From contig AP018794.1 in NCBI GenBank assembly GCA_009731425.1, positions 496,001 through 560,000 of the forward strand: a stretch of DNA of 64,000 nucleotides, in the 5' to 3' direction. The DNA comes from Lachnospiraceae bacterium KM106-2 (lineage in GTDB: Bacteria; Bacillota; Clostridia; Lachnospirales; Lachnospiraceae). This document shows, in pieces, positions 33,908 through 41,907 of the stretch. Under the pieces are notes generated by a model that worked only from the letters and a program-made list of their open reading frames with translations, was not told the DNA's origin and did no database searches. Position numbers and translations under genes: made by a program. The number at the start of each line of letters is the position of its first letter. Within the stretch, counting starts at the first letter, position 1.

Positions 33908-34613
33908 TATTTGCGAGAATCATACAGCATATTGGTTCGATAATATTAAGGAGTTTCAGACTGGTATTTTTGTAATTGAGAAACCCGATACATACTATAT
34001 TATTGATACTTATTGTGGTAGCGAAGCCATTGCAGGAGTGTTAAACACACTGGATGGGAGAAAGATGAATATAGTAGTAAATACTCATTATCATTGGGAC
34101 CATATATGGGGGAATGCAGAAGCATCCAAATATGGGGTTATCATGGCACATAAATATTGTGATGATCTTATTAATCTTAATTTTAAGAAAGAGTTTGAAG
34201 AGAATAAACAGTATAAAATGGGTGAGGTTTCCATAAAAAATCCAGATATAACCTTTAAAGATCGTTACTATTTTGACAAAGATGAGGTTGAATTTAGATA
34301 TACTCCGGGTCATACGATGGACTCGATTTCGATCTATGATAAAGAACAGAAAGTACTATACGTAGGAGATAATGTAGAGAAGCCGATCGTATCGGTAGAA
34401 CAGCCGGATATCGAGCTTTATATACAGACCCTAGAATCCTATTTGGAGATGGAGGTATCGTATATTGTAGGAAGTCATACTTGTATCTTAACCAAAGAAG
34501 ATATTAAACAGACGATCCAGTATTTGAATCGTCTGCAAAAGGGAGAACAAGTTGAATATGAGTCAGAATATATGAGGAAAGTTCATAAGAGAAATCAGTT
34601 AATGATCCAATAA
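33894..34613 (+). CDS. Metallo-beta-lactamase fold hydrolase
   Basis: A 239-residue protein. The metal-binding motif is NTHYHWDHIWGNAEA (HxHxDH form, about residues 62-76), with the additional His in YTPGHTMDSISIY and Asp in VLYVGDNVEK, and HTCILTKED near the end. These match glyoxalase II-like or MBL-fold hydrolases that use one or two zinc or iron ions. The ATG at 33894 overlaps the DJ-1 gene's end and follows GGAG. It probably acts with the DJ-1-like protein in one operon. The substrate is unknown. Confidence 0.82.
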   Translation: MRKINICENHTAYWFDNIKEFQTGIFVIEKPDTYYIIDTYCGSEAIAGVLNTLDGRKMNIVVNTHYHWDHIWGNAEASKYGVIMAHKYCDDLINLNFKKEFEENKQYKMGEVSIKNPDITFKDRYYFDKDEVEFRYTPGHTMDSISIYDKEQKVLYVGDNVEKPIVSVEQPDIELYIQTLESYLEMEVSYIVGSHTCILTKEDIKQTIQYLNRLQKGEQVEYESEYMRKVHKRNQLMIQ

Positions 34614-35318
34614 TATATGTTTAGCTTTCTCTAAATCTAGATCCATAATGGAATAAGTACTTTTTAATTTACTAGTTATGGCTGGAGAGAGATTAGAATG
34701 TAAATATAAGCTGTCAATGCCTGCATTGGCAGCTCCTTCTATATCAGAGACTGCGTCATTTCCGATCATAATGGAGTCTTTCTTACTAAGTTGGTAACGA
34801 TCCAGAACGATTTGAAAAAATTCAGGATCTGGTTTCATACAGCCCTCATCGCTAGAAAGTACGATCCCATCAAAAAGATCATAGATGCCCAGATGTTTCA
34901 TTTCATATGCGGTAAAGATACGTTGTGCATTAGAAAGAACGTAGATGTGTCCACCTTGTTCTTTTAATGATGTGAGCAATGGAATTACTCCATCATAGAG
35001 TCTTACATAGGACGTAGATAAAATACGGAAGAACTGTCCTGTATACATGGCGAGTTCTTTTGTTATATGTACATTTTTTTGCGTAAATAGATCTTCAAAG
35101 ACATCTTCAATTTGAATTTCAGGATAAGTATAGGAACTTGATTCTGATAAATACTTTTTACATAATGATTCATAAGTTTGACGAAGTTCCTTCGTTTCAT
35201 AGTCAGCACCATGAAAACGGTAGAATTCACATAATTTCTCCCAAAGGTAAGTTTTTTTCTCATTTGTATGGATATCAATTAAAGTTCCGTATAAATCAAA
35301 GATATAGTTTTGATACAT
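34599..35318 (-). CDS. HAD-superfamily hydrolase (YjjG-like)
   Basis: A 239-residue phosphatase-like enzyme. Motif I is FDLYGTLIDIHT (nucleophile Asp about residue 8), motif II IYVLSNAQRIF (Ser/Thr), motif III Lys in GCMKPDPEFFQ and motif IV MIGNDAVSDIEGAANAG with the second Asp pair. These are complete for a subfamily I HAD phosphatase such as YjjG or a pyrimidine nucleotidase. Converges on the MBL gene with a 15-base overlap. Substrate not assignable. Confidence 0.88.
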   Translation of the reverse strand: MYQNYIFDLYGTLIDIHTNEKKTYLWEKLCEFYRFHGADYETKELRQTYESLCKKYLSESSSYTYPEIQIEDVFEDLFTQKNVHITKELAMYTGQFFRILSTSYVRLYDGVIPLLTSLKEQGGHIYVLSNAQRIFTAYEMKHLGIYDLFDGIVLSSDEGCMKPDPEFFQIVLDRYQLSKKDSIMIGNDAVSDIEGAANAGIDSLYLHSNLSPAITSKLKSTYSIMDLDLEKAKHILLDH

Positions 35319-35433
35319 AATTAGCTCCTTTATCGTTTGTTTCTATTTAGTATAAACGATGAACTAAGATAATGCAAAAGTCATACGGTTTTTGGATACA
35401 CTAGAATAAAACAGAAATAAAAAGGAGGTTATT

Positions 35434-36759
35434 ATGCGAATTGTTATTATTGGAGGCGTCTCGGCAGGAGTGTCAGCTGCGATAAATGCTAGAAAACAAG
35501 ATCCAAAAGCAGAGATCATTATCTATGAAAAAGATTCCTTTTTTTCTTATATGACTAGTGGTATGTCTTATTATATCGGTGGCGAGATTTCAGCTTTTTC
35601 AGAGCTTACGCCACACGATACAAAGACATTTGAAGATAAATATCAAGTTAAGGTTCAGCTTCAATGTGAAGTTGATAGGGTTGATCCGGAATTAAAAGAG
35701 ATCAGTATTAAGAAGTTAAGTACCGGGGAGAGTTTTCTAGATCATTATGATAAGTTGATCTTAGCAACAGGATCAACGTCATTTGTTCCAGCAATAGAGG
35801 GGTTTACCAAAGAACATGTATTTACCTTTCGAACCTTGAAAGATTCCAAAGCAATACATGACTATATCACAACGAATCATCCCTGCTGCGCTTGTATTGT
35901 GGGAAGCGGCTATACCGCATTGGAATTGGCGGAGAATTTAACACTGCTTGATATTGATGTTACGATTCTTGAGAAAGAGCATCAGATCTTACCTAACTAT
36001 GATCTTGATATGGCGGAACTTGTTGAGCAGGAATTGATGGAAGAACAGGTGAGGGTTATAAAGAATAATTCAGTCATTGAGATACAGAAAGATCATGTTA
36101 TTTTAGAGGATGAGGCATTGGTTGAGGCACAGATTGTTATATTTTGTACTGGTATCCGACCAAATACCTCGATTGCGAAGGAACTTCAATTAGAACTGGG
36201 TGAGCGAGATGCGATCGTCATAGATGAATTTATGCAGACGAGTAGAGAAGATATTTATGCTTGTGGGGATTGTGCTTTAGTTTATTCGCCATTGTTAAAC
36301 CGGCTAATATATCATCCGATGGAAACAGTTGCAAATAAGACAGGATTAATTGCGGGAAAGAATGCAGCAGGAGGAAAGGTTGCCTATATCGGCACTATTA
36401 TGACGTCGATTATAAAGTGTTTTTCCTATACTGTCGGGATGACAGGACTGACAGAGAAGGAAGCTATGAGAGAGGGCATTGAAATTCGTGTCGTCAAACA
36501 TGTTAAGATAGATAAAAGCTTGCTTTTTCAAGGGGAAGGAATGGTCATTAAAGCAGTTGCAGATGCAAAGACCAATCAATTACTAGGAGTTCAGATCGTC
36601 GGTAAGAATGGCGTTGATAAGCGATTAGATATATTTGCAGTACTCATTCAGTTGAGAGCAGATTATCGGGTCATAAGTCAGTTAGATTTAAGTTATGCAC
36701 CACCGTATGCGACTGCAAGAGATCCGATCCATTATACTGGACTGCTTCTAGAACAATAG
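35434..36759 (+). CDS. FAD/NAD-dependent disulphide-reductase-like enzyme lacking the active-site Cys
   Basis: A 441-residue flavoprotein of the CoA-disulphide reductase / NADH oxidase family. FAD site: RIVIIGGVSAGVSAAINAR at the N-terminus, second FAD motif DIYACGDCA about residue 276, NAD site CIVGSGYTALELAENL about residue 153, and a dimerisation domain at the end. Where the family has a redox cysteine (SxxxCGxxxY), this protein has SYMTSGMSYYIGG, with Ser in place of Cys about residue 43. The other parts are intact, so a disulphide reductase activity is unlikely and another electron acceptor must be used. It precedes DUF554 by 18 bases. Confidence 0.85.
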   Translation: MRIVIIGGVSAGVSAAINARKQDPKAEIIIYEKDSFFSYMTSGMSYYIGGEISAFSELTPHDTKTFEDKYQVKVQLQCEVDRVDPELKEISIKKLSTGESFLDHYDKLILATGSTSFVPAIEGFTKEHVFTFRTLKDSKAIHDYITTNHPCCACIVGSGYTALELAENLTLLDIDVTILEKEHQILPNYDLDMAELVEQELMEEQVRVIKNNSVIEIQKDHVILEDEALVEAQIVIFCTGIRPNTSIAKELQLELGERDAIVIDEFMQTSREDIYACGDCALVYSPLLNRLIYHPMETVANKTGLIAGKNAAGGKVAYIGTIMTSIIKCFSYTVGMTGLTEKEAMREGIEIRVVKHVKIDKSLLFQGEGMVIKAVADAKTNQLLGVQIVGKNGVDKRLDIFAVLIQLRADYRVISQLDLSYAPPYATARDPIHYTGLLLEQ

Positions 36760-36777
36760 GATAAGGAGGATAAGGAA

Positions 36778-37467
36778 ATGTTAGGAACATGTGTTAATAC
36801 AGCAACGGTAATCATTGGAACTGTGATCGGGCTGCTGGTTAATCAGCATCTGTCACAAAAGATCAGTGATTCCGTTATGAAAGCATTAGGGTTATGTACA
36901 ATTTATATTGGATTTAGCGGGACACTAAAAGGAAAGAATACGATCATAGTGATCGTTTGTATGGCTATCGGAGCCTTTATCGGGACAATATTAGATCTTG
37001 ATAGTAAAATGAATCATTTTGGTGCTTGGATCGAAGCGAAAACAAAAAAAATAGCGAAGGGGAAGCAGACGAGTTCAGTAGCAGAAGCATTTGTAACATC
37101 GAGTCTAGTATTTTGTGTAGGAGCAATGACGATTGTAGGATCTTTACAAAGTGGTCTGACGGGCGATAATACGATGATATTTACGAAGAGTGCCTTAGAT
37201 TTTGTGGCTGCGATAATCTTTTCAGCAACGTTAGGTTATGGAGTGATCTTTGCTGCCGTAGTAGTCTTTATCTATCAAGGTGCGATCTGCTTGTTAGCAG
37301 GAGCCATTGCAGGTTTCTTAAGCGATGCAGTCATTGCGGAGATGACCTGCATTGGCTCGCTGTTAATTTTAGCATTGGGATTAAATATGATTAAAGTCAG
37401 TGATATCAAAGTCATGAATTACATACCGGCTATTTTTCTTCCACTCCTAATCTATGCTTTTATCTAG
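36778..37467 (+). CDS. DUF554 family membrane protein
   Basis: A 229-residue protein with about seven hydrophobic segments. Features of the family are the N-terminal MLGTCVNTATVIIGTVIGLL, the GFSGTLKGKNT region, and the central SSLVFCVGAMTIVGSLQSGL. DUF554 proteins are widespread possible transporters with no known substrate. It follows the FAD enzyme by 18 bases and converges on the MATE gene with an 8-base overlap. Confidence 0.85.
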   Translation: MLGTCVNTATVIIGTVIGLLVNQHLSQKISDSVMKALGLCTIYIGFSGTLKGKNTIIVIVCMAIGAFIGTILDLDSKMNHFGAWIEAKTKKIAKGKQTSSVAEAFVTSSLVFCVGAMTIVGSLQSGLTGDNTMIFTKSALDFVAAIIFSATLGYGVIFAAVVVFIYQGAICLLAGAIAGFLSDAVIAEMTCIGSLLILALGLNMIKVSDIKVMNYIPAIFLPLLIYAFI

Positions 37468-38812
37468 TGACATTACGAAGCCAGATTTTAGAGCGATAAC
37501 GATATAAGGAGAGAGGAATCTTAATGATCTCATCTGATAGAAGGATCATGTAAATGATGGTGACATCGGCGTGAAATACAAATGCGGCAAGATAACCGAT
37601 CAGGATGGAACAAAGCCACATAGTAGTGGTATCTAAGATCAAGCCAAATCGGGTATCACCACCAGAACGGAAGATGCCTACGATCATCGTGGTATTAAAT
37701 GATTGCGCGATGACAAAATAGGACATAACATACATCATCATGGAGAGATAATCTTTCGCTTGGGAAGTTAACGACAGATTGGCAATGGCAATTGGTCTGA
37801 CGATCAGTACAATGATTGCTCCACCAAGACCTAAGATAACACTTAGCTTAACAAATCGTTTTGAGTATTCTAGTGCAAGTTCTTCCTTATGTTCACCAAT
37901 CGTTTTACCAAGCATGATGGCAGCTGCACTAGAGATACCGAAACAGATTACAGTAGCTAACTGTCTTGTTACCTGAGCAACGGAATTAGCGGCGGTAACG
38001 GAACTACCTAAATGTCCTAGAATTGCAGTGTTTGCACTTGTTCCAGCGCCCCATACCAATTCATTTAGGATAACAGGTACGGAAAATAAAAAGAAGTCCT
38101 TGAGTAGAAGAGGGTTCTTTCGTTTGAAATAGGAAAGACGGAAGGGAATCGTTTGATTGATCTTCTGATTATAAATAAGAACAAGGATACATTCTAATAT
38201 TCGTGCCATTACCGTTGCAATAGCAGCACCGCGAACGCCCATGGCAGGAAGTCCAAACATGCCGAAGATAAAGATTGCGTTTAGAATAATATTAGCCAAG
38301 AGCGAGATGAAGTAGATAACGGTGGAGACAAGAACTTGTTCTACACTTCTCATAATATTTAGATATACCATGGTAATACTGATGAACAAATAGGAGAAGC
38401 AGACAATTCGTAAATAGGAAACCCCTTCTTTTATGACATCTTGATCATTAGAGAAGATAGACATGATCTGTGATGGAAAGCAGAAGGCTGCTACAGTAAA
38501 GCAAAGAGATACACAGATCGCGAACTTCAATGCGATGGAAAATACGGTTGCGATGCTTTCTAAATCCCTTTTCCCCCAGTATTGAGCCGTTAATACGGCA
38601 GCACCAGAAGTTAATCCAAAGAAGATCAGCGTCATAATGTAGTTGACCTGTCCGCCAAGACTTGCGCCAGATAATGCTTTTTCACCCACTTTACCGAGCA
38701 TGATGACATCGGTACTAGTAACGCCGACATTGATCAGGTTCTGCAATGCCATCGGGATGACGAGAGCAAATACTGTTTTATAAAAAAGTTGTTTGTTGTC
38801 ATTTCGTTGCAT
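37460..38812 (-). CDS. MATE-family multidrug efflux transporter
   Basis: A 450-residue transporter with twelve predicted helices. N-terminus LVIPMALQNLINVGVTSTDVIMLGKVGEKALSG carries the usual MATE helix-1/2 pattern, with GQVNYIM and the mid-point repeat of the second half (SVPVILNELVWGAGTSANTAILGHLGSS). It probably exports cationic compounds in exchange for Na+ or H+. The ATG follows AGAAAAGAAAGGTG. Its substrate cannot be told. Confidence 0.9.
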   Translation of the reverse strand: MQRNDNKQLFYKTVFALVIPMALQNLINVGVTSTDVIMLGKVGEKALSGASLGGQVNYIMTLIFFGLTSGAAVLTAQYWGKRDLESIATVFSIALKFAICVSLCFTVAAFCFPSQIMSIFSNDQDVIKEGVSYLRIVCFSYLFISITMVYLNIMRSVEQVLVSTVIYFISLLANIILNAIFIFGMFGLPAMGVRGAAIATVMARILECILVLIYNQKINQTIPFRLSYFKRKNPLLLKDFFLFSVPVILNELVWGAGTSANTAILGHLGSSVTAANSVAQVTRQLATVICFGISSAAAIMLGKTIGEHKEELALEYSKRFVKLSVILGLGGAIIVLIVRPIAIANLSLTSQAKDYLSMMMYVMSYFVIAQSFNTTMIVGIFRSGGDTRFGLILDTTTMWLCSILIGYLAAFVFHADVTIIYMILLSDEIIKIPLSLYRYRSKIWLRNVTR

Positions 38813-38958
38813 AATTTCACCTTTCTTTTCTTATGTATGAGTATGGATAGCTAAGCTATATTTTATCATGAATCAGAGGAAATTGTAACAGTCCGAACTT
38901 ATTAATTCCAATGAAGAAATATATTAAAACTAATAATAAGTATTTACGTGTCGAATAA

Positions 38959-38987
38959 TTGAATCATTTTTTGTAGTCTGTTATAAT
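38959..38987 (+). promoter_or_regulatory. Promoter of the guanine-riboswitch leader
   Basis: TTGAAT (38959-38964) and TATAAT (38982-38987) with a 17-base spacer. Transcription would begin near 38994, at the first arm of the riboswitch. Confidence 0.75.
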
Positions 38988-38996
38988 AGAAGTGAA

Positions 38997-39063
38997 GTTT
39001 TTATATAAATTCATGAAATGGATGAATGTTTCTACCAGCTACCTATTAGTTGACTATAAAGAC
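38997..39063 (+). ncRNA. Purine riboswitch, guanine type by its pyrimidine
   Basis: P1 is GTTTTTATA (38997-39005) with TATAAAGAC (39055-39063), 9 bp. P2 is TTCAT/ATGAA with loop GAAATGG (39015-39021), matching the consensus GATATGG. The joining segment is GTTTCTACC, and P3 is AGCT/AGTT with loop ACCTATT. J3/1 is GACTAT; the C at 39054 is the position that pairs with the ligand and is C in guanine-sensing members. The loop G-G and C-C needed for loop contact are present. A terminator follows. P3 and its loop are shorter than in well-studied examples, so ligand preference needs testing. Confidence 0.8.
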
Positions 39064-39108
39064 CTGTAAAAGGGATCAGTTTAACTAATTTAAGGTGGTT
39101 TTTTTTAT
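39062..39108 (+). terminator. Terminator of the guanine riboswitch
   Basis: ACCTGTAAA (39062-39070) pairs with TTTAAGGT with one bulged G, then GGTTTTTTTT. The stem begins at the end of P1, so ligand-stabilised P1 and the terminator are probably formed together (an OFF switch). Confidence 0.7.
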
Positions 39109-39110
39109 TT

Positions 39111-39255
39111 ACGCGAACAACGAACCAAAGTGGTACTTGTATCAAGTTGGCGACTGTCGCGATAACGAGAAGAAACTCGCAACGCGTGTTTCTTCCTGTT
39201 GTGGCGAACAGCACGTCAAAAAAGAATATAACCCTTGGCGACTGTCGTGATGATT
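39111..39255 (+). repeat. Structured intergenic repeat, copy B (right module)
   Basis: Starts right after the riboswitch terminator T-run with ACGCGAACAACG and matches the right module of the copy at 8321-8440. Two sub-units begin with GCGAAC at 39113 and 39204, 91 bases apart (89 in the other copy), and the block TTGGCGACTGTCG occurs at 39148 and 39235. The stem GAAGAAAC/GTTTCTTC (39169-39176, 39188-39195) occupies the place of CGAGAGA/TCTCTCG in the other copy, around the conserved core CGCAA(C/A)GCG, so pairing is kept although the sequence differs. Confidence 0.75.
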
Positions 39256-39300
39256 TTTGTAAAAGAGTATTTTACTCAGTTTAAAAATGGAGGAATACAT

Positions 39301-40698
39301 ATGAATAAATATGACGTATTAATTATTGGTGCAGGTCCGGCAGGGATCTTCACAGCCTTAGAGATGATCAAAAAAGGAAGCAAGAAAAAGATTGCAATCG
39401 TTGAGAAAGGCAAGCCAGTTCAAAAAAGAAACTGTCCGAAACAAAAGACTCAAAAATGTGTGAATTGTAAACCATATTGCCATATTACAACAGGATTTTC
39501 AGGAGCAGGTGCGTTCAGTGATGGTAAATTATCGTTAAGTCATGAAGTAGGCGGTGATCTTCCAGAATTGATCGGAGAAGATTTTGCACAACGTATGATC
39601 ACTTATACAGACAGCATTTATCTTGAGTTTGGTGCAGATAAAGAAGTAGAAGGTGTTGGCCAGGATGATAAGGTAAAAGAGATCAGAAGAAGAGCTATTG
39701 TAGCCGGCCTTAAATTAGTGGATTGTCCAATTCGCCATCTAGGAACAGAAAAGGCACAACAGATCTATTATGATATTCAAGAATATTTATTAGCAAATGG
39801 AGTAGATATTTTATTTTCACATAGCTGTGATAATTTGATCATGGAAGGTGAAAAATGTGTTGGTGCTTATGTAACGGATGTCATGAATGATGAAAAGAAT
39901 GAACTTTATGCTCAGAATGTGATCGTAGCCGTAGGCCGCAGGGGCGCACATTGGTTTGAACAGTTATGTGTAGAACATAGTATCGCACATCAGCCGGGAA
40001 CGGTAGATATCGGAGTTCGTGTAGAAGTTCGTAACGAAGTAATGGAAGCAGTTAATGATGTCTTATATGAATCAAAATTAATCGGATATCCAGCACCATT
40101 TAAAAATAAGGTACGTACCTTCTGCCAGAATCCAGGCGGCTTCGTAAGTCAGGAGAATTATGATAATGACCTTGCAGTTGTAAATGGTCATTCCTATAAA
40201 GAGTTAAAATCAAGTAATACCAACCTTGCAATTTTATGTTCTCATAATTTTACGGAACCTTTTAATCAGCCAATTGAGTATGCACAGAAGGTCGGAGAGT
40301 TAACGAATATGCTTGGCAATGGTCAGATCTTAGTTCAGCGTTATGGTGATATTCTAGATGGTAAACGTACTTGGCAGAAGGAACTTAATCGTTCCAATTT
40401 AAAACCTACACTACCAGATGCGGTGGCAGGTGATATTACTGCAGCGATGCCATATCGTGCAATGACAAATATCATCAACTTTATTCAGGCAGTTGATGAA
40501 GTAGTACCTGGTTTTGCCAGCACAGAGACATTATTGTATTCACCAGAACTTAAGTTTTATAGCAATAAAGTGAAAATGGATGATACCTTTAAGACTAGCA
40601 TTGATGGTTTATATTGTCTGGGTGATTCCAGCGGTTGGACAAGAGGTCTTATGATGGCATCTGTTATGGGTGTATTAATGGGAAGACAATTAGTATAG
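39301..40698 (+). CDS. FAD-dependent dehydrogenase (COG2509-like)
   Basis: A 465-residue oxidoreductase with an N-terminal Rossmann FAD site (DVLIIGAGPAGIFTALEMI), an unusual Cys-rich insert (CPKQKTQKCVNCKPYCHI) and the FAD-binding closing segment YCLGDSSGWTRGLMMASVMG near the C-terminus. The middle has TGFSGAGAFSDGKLSLS, typical of COG2509 uncharacterised dehydrogenases. The Cys cluster (four or five Cys) could hold an iron-sulphur centre or zinc. The ATG at 39301 follows GGAGG. It is the only gene after the guanine riboswitch, so its role may touch purine degradation or salvage; this is inference from regulation. Confidence 0.75.
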   Translation: MNKYDVLIIGAGPAGIFTALEMIKKGSKKKIAIVEKGKPVQKRNCPKQKTQKCVNCKPYCHITTGFSGAGAFSDGKLSLSHEVGGDLPELIGEDFAQRMITYTDSIYLEFGADKEVEGVGQDDKVKEIRRRAIVAGLKLVDCPIRHLGTEKAQQIYYDIQEYLLANGVDILFSHSCDNLIMEGEKCVGAYVTDVMNDEKNELYAQNVIVAVGRRGAHWFEQLCVEHSIAHQPGTVDIGVRVEVRNEVMEAVNDVLYESKLIGYPAPFKNKVRTFCQNPGGFVSQENYDNDLAVVNGHSYKELKSSNTNLAILCSHNFTEPFNQPIEYAQKVGELTNMLGNGQILVQRYGDILDGKRTWQKELNRSNLKPTLPDAVAGDITAAMPYRAMTNIINFIQAVDEVVPGFASTETLLYSPELKFYSNKVKMDDTFKTSIDGLYCLGDSSGWTRGLMMASVMGVLMGRQLV

Positions 40699-40710
40699 AG
40701 AAATAGAGAA

Positions 40711-40754
40711 GCAATAAAAAAACTTGCATGGATTCATGCAAGTTTTTTTATTGC
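40711..40754. terminator. Bidirectional terminator, perfect 20 bp stem
   Basis: GCAAT, A7, CTTGCATG and its exact complement CATGCAAG, T7, ATTGC form a 20 bp perfect stem with loop GATT. It ends both the FAD dehydrogenase gene and the minus-strand surface-protein gene. Confidence 0.85.
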
Positions 40755-40774
40755 TTTAAAGAGGATTGTAGTTA

Positions 40775-41731
40775 TTATCGATTCGCTAAGAACACTTCGA
40801 AAGTATAGTAGTTCCAGTGATCTGTTCTTCCACTAATAGAGCGGTTTGCTACATTGACATAACCATTTAATCCAATCATGCTGTATCCTTCAGGTTGAAC
40901 GATCCAGTCTACTTCAGCGAAGACTACTTTACCAGTAGATAGATCGTAGCCACCTTTTACAGCGAAGCTTCCGTCTGGGATCATTGGAGTTGTTGGTAAT
41001 GCATAAAAGTTGAACGTTGCAGTCGCATATCCATCACTTGTAACATTATCAATGTCCAGTCTTAACCCTGTATCACCTTGTGACGCTTTATATTTACCAA
41101 CCCAAGAACCACGAAGATTAATGCTGTTAAGCTTAGAATTCATAGTGACTGATGTGAGTTTCCATTTGTTTGATTTTATTGTGTACGTACAAGTAGCATT
41201 CGTTTTCACTTTTGCGACAGTTCGATCTGTTACAAGAGTAACATATACTTTCACTTGAGTAAGATTAGAATTCATAGTAGATTTTGTAATCTTATATGAA
41301 GTAATGTCAGAAGCGGCTAATTTGAAGGACTGATTATTGTCATTGATCATGACGTCTATGTATCGCCCTACTAAAGAAGATTTTAGTGAATTTTTGTAGC
41401 TATTTGAATTGAATTTTGGTACTACAGTAACTTTGCAAGTTCTTGTTACACCAGAAACTTTGGCACGAATCGTTGCACTTCCAACTTTTACAGCAGTGAG
41501 TTTCCCTTTTGAATTCACTTTTACAATCTTGTTATTTGTAGATGACCAGGATACTTTTTTGGAAGTTCCACGGATCTTTAAAGTAGTTGTTTTTCCTTCT
41601 ACGAATCGAACATTGCTTTTACTTAGTTTAATTGTTGCAGCATCAGCAGTATTACCAGTAAATAAGAATGTGCTCAATGCAAATAAAATGGTAAATAATA
41701 CTGCTATTTTTTTCCCTTGTAATTTTTTCAT
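40775..41731 (-). CDS. Secreted Ig-like (BIG2) protein
   Basis: A 318-residue exported protein. A signal peptide (residues 1-31, ending NTADAAT) is followed by a BIG2 Ig-like domain (about 32-105: SNVRFVEGKTTTLKIRG, then WSSTNNKIVKVNSKGKLTAV and VGSATIRAKV) and a C-terminal beta-rich region of about 200 residues with no family I know. No anchor or cell-wall sorting signal is visible, so it is secreted or bound through other wall contacts. RBS AGGAGG supports the start. The Ig domain suggests adhesion or scaffold function. Confidence 0.75.
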   Translation of the reverse strand: MKKLQGKKIAVLFTILFALSTFLFTGNTADAATIKLSKSNVRFVEGKTTTLKIRGTSKKVSWSSTNNKIVKVNSKGKLTAVKVGSATIRAKVSGVTRTCKVTVVPKFNSNSYKNSLKSSLVGRYIDVMINDNNQSFKLAASDITSYKITKSTMNSNLTQVKVYVTLVTDRTVAKVKTNATCTYTIKSNKWKLTSVTMNSKLNSINLRGSWVGKYKASQGDTGLRLDIDNVTSDGYATATFNFYALPTTPMIPDGSFAVKGGYDLSTGKVVFAEVDWIVQPEGYSMIGLNGYVNVANRSISGRTDHWNYYTFEVFLANR

Positions 41732-41869
41732 AATTTACCTCCTAGTATATCGCCTATTTTACCAATTGTTACACATAATGTCAATTTATAAAGTAATTTG
41801 TAGAATTATGTAGAAATACCATTGGTTTTTGCTTGAATGGAATTACCTATCTATGGTAACCTAGGTCCA

Positions 41870-41887
41870 AAGAGGGGTACCCCTCTT
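41870..41887 (+). promoter_or_regulatory. Perfect 18-base palindrome upstream of the CAP-domain gene
   Basis: AAGAGGGGTACCCCTCTT reads the same on both strands. It ends six bases before the AGGAGG ribosome-binding site, so it may be an operator or, as RNA, a 7 bp hairpin with loop GTAC near the start codon. Confidence 0.6.
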
Positions 41888-41907
41888 GGTCAAAGGAGGA
41901 TTTAGTT

